Origin: Pseudomonas sp. WS 5079
GTDB lineage: Bacteria > Pseudomonadota > Gammaproteobacteria > Pseudomonadales > Pseudomonadaceae
Length of the DNA: 64,000 nt
Reading direction: 5' to 3'
NCBI RefSeq assembly: GCF_012985465.1
Contig: NZ_JAAQWN010000005.1
Coordinates: 409,684 to 473,683, forward strand
Part shown: one piece after another, positions 28,562 to 37,590 of the stretch
How the letters are laid out: each line of letters begins with the position of its first letter
How positions within the stretch are numbered: position 1 is the stretch's first letter
The notes under the pieces: generated by a model
Seen by the model: only the letters and a program-made list of their open reading frames with translations
Databases searched by the model: none
What the model was told of the DNA's origin: nothing
Program-made: the position numbers and the translations under genes

Positions 28562-29301
28562 GCTGGCGTCAACGCCTGGCGAATGCGCTGCACCGCCGCC
28601 ACCGAGCTGGCGTTATCGCCATGCACGCAGAGGGTGTTGGCTTGCAGCAACAGCGGGCTGCCATCGCTGGCGACCAGGGTTTGGCCACGGGCAATGGTCA
28701 AGGCCTGCTCAAGGATGACCTGCGCATCGTGATGCACCGCGCCCGGTAACTGGCGCGAGACCAGGTGCCCGGCGTTGTCGTAGGCGCGGTCGGCGAAGGC
28801 TTCGAACCACAGGGTCACGCCATATTCATCCCCCAGGGCCTGGGCGGCGCTGTTGTCACGGGTGGCCATCAGCATCAACGGCAGGCTGGCGTCGTACGCC
28901 GCCACGGCCTGGATCACTGCGCGCAGTTGCGCAGGCTTGGCCATCATGTCGTTGTACATCGCGCCATGGGGTTTGACGTAGCTGACCCGGCCACCCTGGG
29001 CCCGGCAGATACCGTCGAGGGCACCGATCTGGTAATGCAACAGGTCCTGGAGTTCCTGGGGCGCATAGGCCATGGAGCGGCGGCCGAAGCCTGCCAGGTC
29101 CTGATATGCCGGGTGCGCACCTATCTGCACGCCATGCTGCAACGCCAGGGCGACGGTCTTGCGCATGATGCTCGGGTCGCCGGCGTGGAAACCGCAGGCG
29201 ATATTGGCGCAATCAATGAATGGCATGACCTCGGCATCCAGACCCATGGTCCAGGCGCCAAAACTTTCGCCGATGTCGCAGTTCAGTAGCAGGCGGCTCA
29301 C
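28558..29301 (-). CDS. pxpA: 5-oxoprolinase subunit A (LamB/YcsF family)
   Basis: First subunit of PxpABC, 247 residues. The LamB/YcsF signature is clear: [13 protein letters not shown] at the N-terminus, [21 protein letters not shown], and [11 protein letters not shown]. It is the operon's first gene, with a divergent LysR gene 178 bases away and a dyad between them. 5-Oxoproline forms spontaneously from glutamine/glutamate and from the gamma-glutamyl cycle, so the operon serves detoxification and carbon/nitrogen use. Confidence 0.93.
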   Translation of the reverse strand: MSRLLLNCDIGESFGAWTMGLDAEVMPFIDCANIACGFHAGDPSIMRKTVALALQHGVQIGAHPAYQDLAGFGRRSMAYAPQELQDLLHYQIGALDGICRAQGGRVSYVKPHGAMYNDMMAKPAQLRAVIQAVAAYDASLPLMLMATRDNSAAQALGDEYGVTLWFEAFADRAYDNAGHLVSRQLPGAVHHDAQVILEQALTIARGQTLVASDGSPLLLQANTLCVHGDNASSVAAVQRIRQALTPA

Positions 29302-29338
29302 ACTGAAGACTCCTGTAGGCTTTATTTTTTTGTAGTGT

Positions 29339-29359
29339 GGGATCTTTTACCAAGATCCC
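29339..29359. promoter_or_regulatory. Candidate LysR operator between pxpA and its regulator
   Basis: GGGATCTT-TTACC-AAGATCCC, a perfect eight-pair dyad. It contains a T-N11-A core (TCTTTTACCAAGA), the classic LysR box. Located 38 bases upstream of pxpA and 121 bases before the divergent LysR start. Confidence 0.5.
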
Positions 29360-29479
29360 GCAACGATGTTGTCCTGAGCCCCGACGACGCTTATCGTGAG
29401 ACAGCCCGATTTTTGGCGCGCAGCCCCTGCTGCGTCCAACTAATAAAAACCGATCCATGCATAAGAAAAAGTTGATCCC

Positions 29480-30418
29480 ATGAATTTGAAGTTCCTCGAA
29501 ACCTTCGTCTGGGTGGCCCGGCTCAAGAGCTTCCGGCTGACCGCAGAGAAGCTGTTCACCACCCAGGCCTCGATCTCCAGCCGCATTGCAGTGCTGGAAA
29601 GCGAGCTGGGGGTGAAGCTGTTTTTGCGAGACTCGCGTGGCGTAAGCCTGACCCCGGACGGGATGAAGGTGCTCGATTATGCCGAACAGATGATGGTCAC
29701 CATGCAGGGGCTCAAGCAATCGCTGGAAACCACCAGCAGCAAGGTCGGACGCATCCGCATCGGCGCAATGGACACGGTGATCCACACCTGGCTCAGCCCG
29801 TTGGTGACCGAGCTGATGGACCACTTCCCCCTGGTTGAGATCGAATTGGTCGCCGATACCGCGCTGAATCTCTGCGATCAGCTGCAAAAAGGCTTCCTCG
29901 ACGTGATCCTGCAAACCGACCTGATGCGTCAGGAATCGGTGCGCAGCCTGGAACTGGCCAGCCACCCCATGGGCTGGATCGTCGCCAGCCACTCGATCTA
30001 CAACCGCGACTACGCCTCCCTCGCCGAACTGGCCCAGGAACGGATTATTACCTACTCGAAAAACTCCCATCCCCACCAGGACGTGTTGAGCCTGATGCAG
30101 GCCCATGGCGTGGCGGCGCCGCGCATGAACTGCGTGAACTCGGTGTCGGCCATCACCCGCCTGCTACGCGACGGCTTCGGTATCGGCGCGTTGCCGCCGG
30201 TGCTGGTCAGCGAAGAATTGGCGCGGGGCGAGTTGCTCGTGCTGCCGATGGCGCAGCGCTTGCCGAACCTGCAGGTGGTGGTGTCGTGGCGCGTGGGGGT
30301 GGAGTTGGTGGAAGAGATTGTGGCGTTGTGCCAGAACGTAGTGGCGCGGTATGCCGAGGAAGTGGGTGAAGAGCGCATGGTGCTCAACCAACCAAACCCG
30401 CTGAGGACACCCGATTAA
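29480..30418 (+). CDS. LysR-family regulator, divergent from pxpABC
   Basis: Transcriptional regulator of 312 residues with the N-terminal winged helix (NLKFLETFVWVARLKSFRLT, then FTTQASISSRIAVLESELG) and a LysR substrate domain. It is divergently placed against the 5-oxoprolinase operon with a T-N11-A dyad between them, so it is the probable regulator of pxpABC, responding perhaps to 5-oxoproline or glutamate. That assignment is inference from position. A REPIN follows directly after the stop. Confidence 0.88.
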   Translation: MNLKFLETFVWVARLKSFRLTAEKLFTTQASISSRIAVLESELGVKLFLRDSRGVSLTPDGMKVLDYAEQMMVTMQGLKQSLETTSSKVGRIRIGAMDTVIHTWLSPLVTELMDHFPLVEIELVADTALNLCDQLQKGFLDVILQTDLMRQESVRSLELASHPMGWIVASHSIYNRDYASLAELAQERIITYSKNSHPHQDVLSLMQAHGVAAPRMNCVNSVSAITRLLRDGFGIGALPPVLVSEELARGELLVLPMAQRLPNLQVVVSWRVGVELVEEIVALCQNVVARYAEEVGEERMVLNQPNPLRTPD

Positions 30419-30421
30419 ACC

Positions 30422-30508
30422 TGTGGGAGCTGGCTTGCCTGCGATGCAAGCACCTCGCTACATAAGCTGCACCGGGGTGACGCCATCGCAGGCAAGCCAG
30501 CTCCCACA
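30422..30508. repeat. REPIN
   Basis: Arms 30422-30445 (core GTGGGAGCTGGCTTGCCTGC) and 30485-30508 are exact reverse complements with a 39-base spacer. It sits between a LysR gene and a convergent membrane-protein gene. Confidence 0.88.
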
Positions 30509-30542
30509 CAAACCCGCTGCAACCTTGGGATTTGTGGCGTAG

Positions 30543-31085
30543 TTACAGGCCCTTGAGGTCCCGCTCTTCAATCGGCCGGCTCTGGCGCAAGCGCTTGCCG
30601 CCCAGCACCACCCAGTCGATCAGGCGGAACAGGCACTCCAGGCCGAACGACAGCAGCATCGCCCCACCCAGGCCCCAGCCCATGGCTTCGGGGGTCAGGA
30701 GGATCTGGTAGCTGTAGCCATTCCAGGTTTCCCGGCGGATATCCGGGTCGGCGGCCACCGCCACCTGCAAGGCGCGGATGTACCACGGCCCCTGCATGGC
30801 CTGAAATTGCTTGTCCAACGCCACCTGGCGATCGAGCAAAGTGCCGAGGCTGTTGGCATCGCTGCGGAACACCGGGTCATCGCTGGCACGGTAATGCGCC
30901 ACCAATGCTTGCAAATCGCCATTGAAGAACTGCTGGGCCGTGCTTTCAAAACCGCGCAAACCGGTCTGGGCTTCGATCAGGTGGGCCTCGACCCGCTTGG
31001 CGTAGTCGTTGATAAACCCCGGGACTTGCACCCCGACCAACAAACCGATGGCAAACAACACCAGGCGCAGATAGCTGAGCAACAT
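30543..31085 (-). CDS. DUF2937 family membrane protein
   Basis: Protein of about 180 residues from the ATG at 31085 (MLLSYLRLVLFAIGLLVGVQVP). It has one membrane helix at each end (second: WGLGGAMLLSFGLECLFRLIDW) enclosing a periplasmic helical region. Matches the pattern of DUF2937, a conserved proteobacterial family without known function. Last gene of a tight minus-strand trio with the YafJ amidotransferase (11-base gap). The frame's 63-base 5' extension overlaps the preceding gene and is rejected. Confidence 0.75.
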   Translation of the reverse strand: MLLSYLRLVLFAIGLLVGVQVPGFINDYAKRVEAHLIEAQTGLRGFESTAQQFFNGDLQALVAHYRASDDPVFRSDANSLGTLLDRQVALDKQFQAMQGPWYIRALQVAVAADPDIRRETWNGYSYQILLTPEAMGWGLGGAMLLSFGLECLFRLIDWVVLGGKRLRQSRPIEERDLKGL

Positions 31086-31096
31086 AATCGACGTCC

Positions 31097-31873
31097 TTAT
31101 GCGGTTGTGCCCTGGCGCACGCATTCGCCGCGCCGCCACAGGCTCCACTGGCCCGGTTCGTAGCGGGTCCAGGTCTCGTTTTCGGTCAAGGGTTCGGTGG
31201 CAATCACCGTCACCACATCGTTTGGCGTGGTTTCAGCCTGAAAATCGACGATCACGTCGACATCTTTCAACCGTGCAGGGCCAAACGGCGCACGGCGAGT
31301 GATCTGCGCCAGCTTGGTCGAGCAGTAGCAGAACAACCAATCACCATCACTGAGCAGGCAGTTGAACACGCCCTTGCTGCGGTATTCGGCGCAGGCCGCG
31401 ATCAGGTCCGGCAGCACTTGCTCGATATCCACCGGTTCTGGAAACGCCTCGCGGATGCGGTTGAGCAGGTCGCAGAACGCCGCTTCGCTGTCGGTATCGC
31501 CCACCGGGCGGTAGAACGTGGCCTGGGGCGTGAAGTCGGCGAGTTGGCCATTATGGGCGAAACACCAGTTGCGCCCCCACAGTTCGCGCACGAACGGATG
31601 GGTGTTGGACAGGCTCACCTTGCCGACGTTGGCTTGGCGGATATGACCAATCACCACTTCACTTTTGATCGGATAACGCTGCACCAGCAGGGCCACTTCC
31701 GACTCGCTGCTGGCCGCCGGGTCCTGGAACAGCCGCAGGCCACGGCCCTCATAGAAGGCAATGCCCCAGCCATCGCGGTGTGGCCCGGTGCGCCCACCGC
31801 GCTGCATCAGCCCGGTGAAGCTGAACACGATATCGGTCGGTACGTTGGCACTCATGCCCAATAATTCACACAT
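31097..31873 (-). CDS. yafJ: Class II glutamine amidotransferase, YafJ family
   Basis: Single-domain glutaminase of the Ntn-hydrolase fold, 258 residues. It begins MCELLGMSANVP: after Met removal Cys2 is the catalytic nucleophile. Other family features are HRDGWGIAFYEGRG, GHIRQANVG, NTHPF and FAHNGQL (oxyanion Asn-Gly). It lacks a synthase domain, so the acceptor of ammonia is unknown; YafJ proteins resemble DUG3-like enzymes that may act on gamma-glutamyl compounds. It lies 30 bases from the upstream membrane-protein gene and 11 from the next, so an operon is likely. Confidence 0.9.
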   Translation of the reverse strand: MCELLGMSANVPTDIVFSFTGLMQRGGRTGPHRDGWGIAFYEGRGLRLFQDPAASSESEVALLVQRYPIKSEVVIGHIRQANVGKVSLSNTHPFVRELWGRNWCFAHNGQLADFTPQATFYRPVGDTDSEAAFCDLLNRIREAFPEPVDIEQVLPDLIAACAEYRSKGVFNCLLSDGDWLFCYCSTKLAQITRRAPFGPARLKDVDVIVDFQAETTPNDVVTVIATEPLTENETWTRYEPGQWSLWRRGECVRQGTTA

Positions 31874-31903
31874 GCCAGGACTCTCGATGCAGGGCTTACA
31901 ACG

Positions 31904-32359
31904 TTAAAGACGCGGCTCGACCCGCATACCACTGACCGGGGCCGGCGCACGGCCATAGGGCTCGTCGTCCTCAGGCTCGGCCGCGACCGCTGCCGCAGCG
32001 GCGGCCTTCTGCTCACGCCGGGCCTTGGCGGCACGCTCGATGGGCCAGCGAATCAGCACAAAGACCAGGTACAGGCCAAAGGCGATCATGGCGTACATCA
32101 GCAAATCGGACACCGCCCGCCAGGCGTTATTGCCCACTTTGAGCAACAGATCCAGGGCGGTGATGGCCACGGCCGGGGCGAATTGCTCCTTGACCGGGTC
32201 GACAATGGTCGGGCTCAACAGCAGCACCGCCATCAGCAACCGCAGCGGTTCGCGCAGCCAGCGCCAGATCCAGCGGGTCAGGCGAAACCACACCAGCAGG
32301 CAGCCCAAAGCGGCGAAGGCGTAGAGGCCCCAAGCGGTCAGATAGTCGTTCTCGGTCAT
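31904..32359 (-). CDS. Conserved hypothetical multi-pass membrane protein
   Basis: About 151 residues from the ATG at 32359 (MTENDYLTAWGLYAFAALG); ATGs at 32368 and 32416 are alternatives. Three or four hydrophobic segments are visible (LYAFAALGCLLVWF; LLMAVLLLSPTIV; LLMYAMIAFGLYLVFVLI). A cytoplasmic tail rich in Ala, Glu and Pro (EQKAAAAAAVAAEPEDDE) follows. I do not recognise a functional family. It heads the unit with yafJ and the DUF2937 gene. Confidence 0.7.
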   Translation of the reverse strand: MTENDYLTAWGLYAFAALGCLLVWFRLTRWIWRWLREPLRLLMAVLLLSPTIVDPVKEQFAPAVAITALDLLLKVGNNAWRAVSDLLMYAMIAFGLYLVFVLIRWPIERAAKARREQKAAAAAAVAAEPEDDEPYGRAPAPVSGMRVEPRL

Positions 32360-32458
32360 GGTGTCCATGGCAAGGTAGGCAAACAGGCCCGTATGATAAC
32401 GGCTTTTGAGTGCCACGGCTGCAATGCCGTCGGCCCGCCACCAGACAGAGAGTGATCC

Positions 32459-34513
32459 ATGCCTTCATCGACCCACGCCGCTGCCGCCCCGATTGCCCGC
32501 CAGGACTCAGGCCAGGACCCGTATGCCTGGTTGCAGGAACGCGACAACAGCGAGGTGCTCGACTACCTCAAGGCCGAAAATGCCTGGCAAGAGGCGCAGC
32601 TTGAGGACCAGAAAGCGTTGCGCGAAAGCCTGTTCCAGGAGATCAAGGGTCGTATCCTCGAGACCGACCTGTCACTGCCCTCGCCCTGGGGCCCGTACCT
32701 GTATTACACGCGCACCACCGCCGGTGACGAATACGCGCGCCATTACCGCTGCCCGCGCCCGGCCGACGACAGCCAGCAGATCGATGAAAACGCCGAAGAA
32801 CTGCTGCTGGACCCAAATGTGCTGGCCAATGGCGGCTTTTTCTCCCTCGGCGCCTTCAGCATCAGCCCGGACCACAAGCGCCTGGCCTACAGCCTGGATA
32901 CCAATGGCGAAGAGATCTACACCCTGTACGTGAAGGAATTGTCTTCGGGCAAGGTCAGTGAACTGGCCTTCGAAGACTGCGATGGCAGCATGACCTGGGC
33001 CAACGACAGCCTGACGCTGTTCTTCGGTGAACTGGACGACACCCATCGCCCGCACAAGCTGTATCGCTACCGCCTGGACGGTACCGCTGCCGAAGAAGTG
33101 TTCCACGAGCCCGACGGCCGCTTCTTCCTGCATTGCTACCGCTCCAGTTCCGAGCGCCAATTGCTGCTGTCCCTGGGCAGCAAGACCACCAGTGAAATCT
33201 GGGCCCTGGACGCCGAGCAGCCGCAACAGGCGTTTGCCTGCCTGGCGCCACGGGTTGAAGGCCATGAATACGATGTCGATCACGGCAAGCTGGACGACCA
33301 ATGGACCTGGTTTATCCGCAGCAACCGCGATGGCATCAACTTTGCGCTATTCCAGGCGGCCGACACCGGCGGCGTGCCCACCGAAGACCAGTGGCACAAC
33401 CTGATTGCCCACGATGACGCGGTGATGCTCGATGGCGTGACGCTCAATGCCCGGGCCATGACCCTGAGCCTGCGCATTGGCGGCCTGCCGGTGATCGACG
33501 TGCACCCACAAGGCCTGCCGGCTTATCGCGTGGAGCTGCCGGACGCGGCCTACAGCCTGTATGTGCAAAACAGCCTGGAATTCGACAGCGACAAAATCCG
33601 CCTGCGCTATGAAGCACTCAATCGTCCGGCCCAGGTCCGCCAATTGGAGCTGGCCAGCGGCGCGCAGCACGTGCTCAAGCAAACCCCGGTACTGGGCGTG
33701 TTCAATGCCGACGATTATGTCAGCCAGCGGCTGTGGGCTACCTCTGCCGATGGCACCCAGGTGCCGATCAGCCTGGTGGTCAAGCGTGACCAGGTGGGCC
33801 AGCCGACGCCACTGTACCTGTACGGCTACGGCGCCTACGGCTCGAGCCTCGACCCGTGGTTTTCCCATGCGCGCCTGAGCCTGCTGGACCGCGGCGTGGC
33901 GTTTGCCATTGCCCATGTGCGCGGGGGCGGCGAATTGGGCGAAGCCTGGTACCGCGCCGGCAAGCAGGAGCACAAGCAAAACACTTTCAGCGATTTTATT
34001 GCCTGCGCCGAACACTTGATCGCCGAGGGCCTGACCACCTCCAAGCAACTGGCCATAAGCGGCGGCAGCGCCGGCGGGCTGTTGATCGGTGCCGTGCTCA
34101 ACCAGCGCCCGGAGCTGTTCCAGGCAGCAATTGCCGAAGTGCCCTTTGTCGATGTGCTCAACACCATGCTCGACCCGGACCTGCCACTGACCGTCACCGA
34201 ATATGACGAATGGGGCAACCCTCAGGAACCCGAAGTGTACGAGCGGATCAAGGCCTATGCGCCGTACGAAAATGTCAGCGCCCAGGCCTACCCGGCGATG
34301 CTGGTGATCGCCGGCTATAACGACAGCCGCGTGCAGTACTGGGAAGCCGCCAAGTGGGTGGCCAAGCTGCGCGCCACCAAGACCGACGACAACCTGCTGC
34401 TGCTCAAGACCGAACTGGGCGCCGGCCATGGCGGCATGAGCGGGCGTTACCAGGGCTTGCGTGACGTGGCCCTGGAATACGCCTTTGTGTTCAAGGCCCT
34501 GGGGCTGGTTTAA
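32459..34513 (+). CDS. ptrB: Oligopeptidase B (S9A prolyl oligopeptidase family)
   Basis: Serine peptidase cleaving after basic residues in short peptides; 684 residues, the expected length. A seven-blade propeller precedes the hydrolase domain. Catalytic Ser537 lies in SGGSAGGLLIG, Asp622 in AGYNDSRVQYW and His657 in LGAGHGGMSGR. Family marks include the YGYGAYGSSLDP and AHVRGGGELGEAWY motifs. Cytoplasmic, with no signal peptide. RBS GAGAG precedes the ATG. The stop codon overlaps that of the convergent proline-rich gene (shared TTAA). Confidence 0.94.
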   Translation: MPSSTHAAAAPIARQDSGQDPYAWLQERDNSEVLDYLKAENAWQEAQLEDQKALRESLFQEIKGRILETDLSLPSPWGPYLYYTRTTAGDEYARHYRCPRPADDSQQIDENAEELLLDPNVLANGGFFSLGAFSISPDHKRLAYSLDTNGEEIYTLYVKELSSGKVSELAFEDCDGSMTWANDSLTLFFGELDDTHRPHKLYRYRLDGTAAEEVFHEPDGRFFLHCYRSSSERQLLLSLGSKTTSEIWALDAEQPQQAFACLAPRVEGHEYDVDHGKLDDQWTWFIRSNRDGINFALFQAADTGGVPTEDQWHNLIAHDDAVMLDGVTLNARAMTLSLRIGGLPVIDVHPQGLPAYRVELPDAAYSLYVQNSLEFDSDKIRLRYEALNRPAQVRQLELASGAQHVLKQTPVLGVFNADDYVSQRLWATSADGTQVPISLVVKRDQVGQPTPLYLYGYGAYGSSLDPWFSHARLSLLDRGVAFAIAHVRGGGELGEAWYRAGKQEHKQNTFSDFIACAEHLIAEGLTTSKQLAISGGSAGGLLIGAVLNQRPELFQAAIAEVPFVDVLNTMLDPDLPLTVTEYDEWGNPQEPEVYERIKAYAPYENVSAQAYPAMLVIAGYNDSRVQYWEAAKWVAKLRATKTDDNLLLLKTELGAGHGGMSGRYQGLRDVALEYAFVFKALGLV

Positions 34514-34794
34514 GAACCCGCCGCCTTGGGCTTGCTGTCGTTTTGCTGCAAGCCAGGCAAGGTCTGGTCCTTGGGCGGCTTGGGCATTTCAATCGGCGGC
34601 AACAACGGCGCCCCGCTACCTTGTGGCTTGGGCGCCGTTGGCGGCGTGACTTGCGGATAGGGGGTCGGCGTGGCAGTGCCCGGCGCCCCCGTGGTGGTCG
34701 CCGGCGTGTTCGGCACGGGTTGCAACTGCTGGGCATGTGCGGCACCCAATGTGAGCACACTCCCTACAATGACCGCTAGAATGCTGCACTTCAT
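34510..34794 (-). CDS. Proline-rich exported hypothetical protein
   Basis: 94 residues from the ATG at 34794, preceded by GGAGC. A signal peptide is clear (MKCSILAVIVGSVLTLGAAHA). The mature part is strongly Pro/Thr-rich (PVPNTPATTTGAPGTATPTP, PPTAPKPQGSGAPLLPP), so it is disordered. Likely a periplasmic or envelope-associated small protein; no function is known to me. The upstream extension of the same frame is rejected since it overlaps the divergent methyltransferase-like gene. Confidence 0.7.
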   Translation of the reverse strand: MKCSILAVIVGSVLTLGAAHAQQLQPVPNTPATTTGAPGTATPTPYPQVTPPTAPKPQGSGAPLLPPIEMPKPPKDQTLPGLQQNDSKPKAAGS

Positions 34795-34875
34795 CGATGG
34801 CTCCATGGCCTGACTGTTAACCAGTCCCAAGGCTACTCCCAACCGCGCAAGAATGCCCTTCCCAATGAGATTTCC

Positions 34876-35562
34876 ATGAAACGTTTCGTGCTGCTCGACA
34901 CCACCCCGATCCCCGATAACGGCGGCGCCCTGTGCCTGTTCGAGTACGGCGAGGATTTTGTGATCAAGATCCAGGGCGGTGACGGCGGGCAATTGATGAA
35001 CACGCGCATGCACGGCTCCGAAGATGCCCTGGCCGAAATCCCCTGCCGCAAGGTCGCCGGCCGCCCTGGTTCACGGGTATTGATTGGCGGCCTGGGCATG
35101 GGGTTCACCCTGGCCTCGGCGCTCAAGCACCTGGGCAAGACGGCCGAAGTGGTGGTGGCTGAATTGGTACCGGGCGTCGTGGAGTGGAATCGCGGCCCGC
35201 TCGGGGAAAAATCCGGCAACCCGCTGCTGGACCCGCGCACGGTAATCCGCCTGGAAGACGTGGCCAAGGTGCTACAAGCCGAGCCCCAGGGCTTTGATGC
35301 AATCATGCTCGACGTCGACAACGGCCCCGAAGGCCTGACGCAGAAAGCCAACAGCTGGCTGTACTCCGCCGGTGGCCTCAGCGCCTGTGCCAAGGCCCTG
35401 CGCCCCAAGGGCGTGCTGGCCGTGTGGTCGGCCAGCGCCGACAAGCAGTTCAGCGACAAACTGCGCAAGGCCGGCTTCAAGGCCGAGGAAGTGCAAGTGT
35501 TTGCCCATGGCAACAAGGGCACCCGGCATACCATCTGGATTGCCGAGAAACTCAAGGGCTGA
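34876..35562 (+). CDS. Spermidine-synthase-like SAM-binding protein
   Basis: 228 residues with a Rossmann-type methyltransferase fold. The SAM-site glycine motif VLIGGLGMGFTLASAL is near residue 70, followed by the acidic AELVPGVVEWN and DAIMLDVDNGPEG. Related proteins are annotated as spermidine synthase or methyltransferase-like. The Gln/Asp set needed for true polyamine synthases is not obvious, so I call it only SpeE-like. A single gene, followed at 12 bases by the convergent rarD. Confidence 0.78.
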   Translation: MKRFVLLDTTPIPDNGGALCLFEYGEDFVIKIQGGDGGQLMNTRMHGSEDALAEIPCRKVAGRPGSRVLIGGLGMGFTLASALKHLGKTAEVVVAELVPGVVEWNRGPLGEKSGNPLLDPRTVIRLEDVAKVLQAEPQGFDAIMLDVDNGPEGLTQKANSWLYSAGGLSACAKALRPKGVLAVWSASADKQFSDKLRKAGFKAEEVQVFAHGNKGTRHTIWIAEKLKG

Positions 35563-35574
35563 ACGGCGCGCCGC

Positions 35575-36459
35575 TCAGATCGAGCGACGCAGTCGACTCA
35601 GGTGCCGCAAGCCTTCCAGTACCAACACCACCACCGCCAGCCAGATGGGCAGGTAGGTCATCCACTGGCCCGGCTTGAGGCTGTCGCCCAGCATCAACGA
35701 CACCGCCACCAGCAACACCGGCTCAGCGTAACTGAGCAGGCCGAACAGGCTGAAGGGCAACAGGCGGCTGGCCAGGATGTAGCAATAGCCTGCCGCCGCG
35801 CTGACCAGGCCCATCACTGGCACCAGCCAGTACAACGCCGGGCGCTGCGCCAGCGTTTCGCCAATGGGTTGGCCGCCGAGGATGAACCACAGCGCCACGG
35901 GGATCATCAGCATCATGTCCAGCCACAATCCGCCCAGGTTGTCGGTGCCACAGCGCCGGCGCAGGACGAAATACAGCGGGTAACCAACACACACCACCAG
36001 GGTGGTCCAGGAAAACCCGCCCGTGCGGTACAACTCATTGCCCACGCCCACTGCGGCCAACACGGCGGCAATCTTTTGCAGATGGGAAAGGCGTTCGCCA
36101 TAGACGATACGCCCGGTGATAACCATGGTCAGCGGCAACAGGAAGTAACCCAGGGAAACGTCCAGGCCATGGCCGTTGAGCGGCGCCCACATGAAGATCC
36201 ACAACTGCACACCCACCAACGCGCTGGTCAGCACCACGCAAGGCAACAACCCCGGTTTGTCGCGCAAGCGCTGGTAGATCAGCGGCACCCATTTCCAATC
36301 CCCGGACAGGCACAGCAGCAGCGTCATGAAGGGCAACGAAATAAGGATTCGCCAGCCAAATATCTGCTGGCCGTCCAAAGGCTCAAGAAGAGAAGTAAAG
36401 AAATACAGCACACCAAACAGCAAGGACGCGGAAACCGCCAGAACAACACCTTTAGACAC
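35575..36459 (-). CDS. rarD: RarD-family EamA transporter
   Basis: Inner-membrane permease of about 294 residues with ten predicted helices. The start is a GTG at 36459 giving VSKGVVLAVSASLLF, with AGAGG five bases upstream, which fits the usual RarD N-terminus; the ATG at 36483 is an alternative. RarD marks: PLDGQQIFGWRILISLPFM and the internal GHGLDVSLGYFLLPL. E. coli RarD is linked to chloramphenicol sensitivity, but its substrate is unknown. Base composition falls at the 5' end, next to an AT-richer gap. Confidence 0.85.
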   Translation of the reverse strand: MSKGVVLAVSASLLFGVLYFFTSLLEPLDGQQIFGWRILISLPFMTLLLCLSGDWKWVPLIYQRLRDKPGLLPCVVLTSALVGVQLWIFMWAPLNGHGLDVSLGYFLLPLTMVITGRIVYGERLSHLQKIAAVLAAVGVGNELYRTGGFSWTTLVVCVGYPLYFVLRRRCGTDNLGGLWLDMMLMIPVALWFILGGQPIGETLAQRPALYWLVPVMGLVSAAAGYCYILASRLLPFSLFGLLSYAEPVLLVAVSLMLGDSLKPGQWMTYLPIWLAVVVLVLEGLRHLSRLRRSI

Positions 36460-37078
36460 AACAGCCTCTACAACAAATTGCATGTATTGAATTGAAGCTG
36501 GCAGTTGAATGTAAGCGAGACGAACATCAAAACTTATTAACGCGCACCACAAACTTACAACTCACACAGAATAGAATTCCAGAGTCATGAATTTATAAGC
36601 ACAGGGTAACTCGTCGATTTTTTATTATTGGCAAGACGCTGATCAAACTCTTCAACCAACCCGACTTCGGTGATTGGCAGCAGTACGCTCTGCACGAGCG
36701 CCTCTGATTTGAAACGCCACAACGCCAGCCGCGGGGGCTGATATCGTGATGGGAAAACCCGATTGCACGGGAAACTAACGGTCGCCAGGCAAGACCTGGC
36801 TTATTGAGAACCTGACACCACCACATAACAGCGGCAGTGGGCCAAGAGACGCCACATTAAAGAACTTGGCAAAGTTAGTCCAACACTTTCTCAGCTAAAA
36901 CTAACGTTGGCCTTATTTAACTTCCCAACGGTATTCAAACACAGCGCTGGCCAGCCATTGTTAGTGCGCCCCAAGCCGGCCAATCGCCGCCCGGCACCCG
37001 GACTGAAAAAGCCAAGGGCTTATTGCTCCGCGAGCAGCTAGAATCAACGCCATCCGTGATCCACTAAAAACAGGAGCC
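36460..37078. other. AT-richer intergenic gap, 619 bases
   Basis: No intact gene is convincing. Base composition is visibly lower in G/C than elsewhere in the window. It contains a minus-strand gene-remnant candidate (36585-36790, listed separately) and the region before yajD with a weak TAGAAT-like element near 37039. The frame 36593-36826 on the minus strand has poor composition for a protein and is not called. Confidence 0.5.
36585..36790 (-). pseudogene. Possible gene remnant (C-terminal fragment)
   Basis: A minus-strand frame ending in TGA at 36585 reads naturally (LALWRFKSEALVQSVLLPI, then TEVGLVEEFDQRLANNKK and STSYPVLINS). It is open upstream to a TAA just beyond 36790 and has no ATG, only TTG/GTG candidates, and no Shine-Dalgarno. 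Composition suggests the 3' end of a decayed gene of unknown family. It may be chance; I rank it low. Confidence 0.3.
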
Positions 37079-37456
37079 ATGATGAGCTCAAGCAACCCGC
37101 CCTCCCACACCGCCAAGCTGGACCGTATCCTCGCCGATGCCCAGCGCGACCGGGAAATGGGCTACCGCGACAAAGCCCTGAAAATGTACCCCCACGTATG
37201 TGGCCGCTGCGCCCGTGAATTTGCCGGCAAGCGCCTCAGCGAATTGACCGTGCACCACCGCAACCACAACCATGACGACAATCCCCAGGACGGTTCCAAC
37301 TGGGAATTGCTGTGCCTGTACTGCCACGACAACGAACACTCGCGCTACACCGACCAGCAGTATTTCGGCGAAGGCTCCACCAGCAGCCCGACCATTGCCA
37401 AGGCCACGCACAACCCGTTTGCGGCGTTGGCGGGGTTGATGAAGAAGGACGACTGA
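37079..37456 (+). CDS. yajD: YajD-family HNH nuclease
   Basis: 125-residue HNH endonuclease-fold protein. Zinc-binding CGRCAREF and CLYCHDNEH pairs frame the catalytic LTVHHRNHNHDDNPQDGSNW stretch (His-His, Asn, His), as in YajD. The biological target is unknown; the family is chromosomal and conserved, not restricted to phages. Start at 37079 or the second ATG at 37082, with CAGGAG upstream. It follows a 619-base AT-richer gap. Confidence 0.88.
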   Translation: MMSSSNPPSHTAKLDRILADAQRDREMGYRDKALKMYPHVCGRCAREFAGKRLSELTVHHRNHNHDDNPQDGSNWELLCLYCHDNEHSRYTDQQYFGEGSTSSPTIAKATHNPFAALAGLMKKDD

Positions 37457-37590
37457 CGGTCGTCGCTGAACGTTACGACGTCATCGCGGCGATGCTGCGA
37501 TGACAATCACCCAAACACGCCATTTCTATAGCGACCGCTGCTCGAGCAATCCCCGTATAATTGCGGTTTTTCTCGAAGGCACCCTCTCCC

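Noticed and set aside
36593..36826. 77-codon minus-strand frame with an ATG
   Set aside because: Trp/Cys/Arg-rich and no ribosome site; the neighbouring frame reads more like protein.
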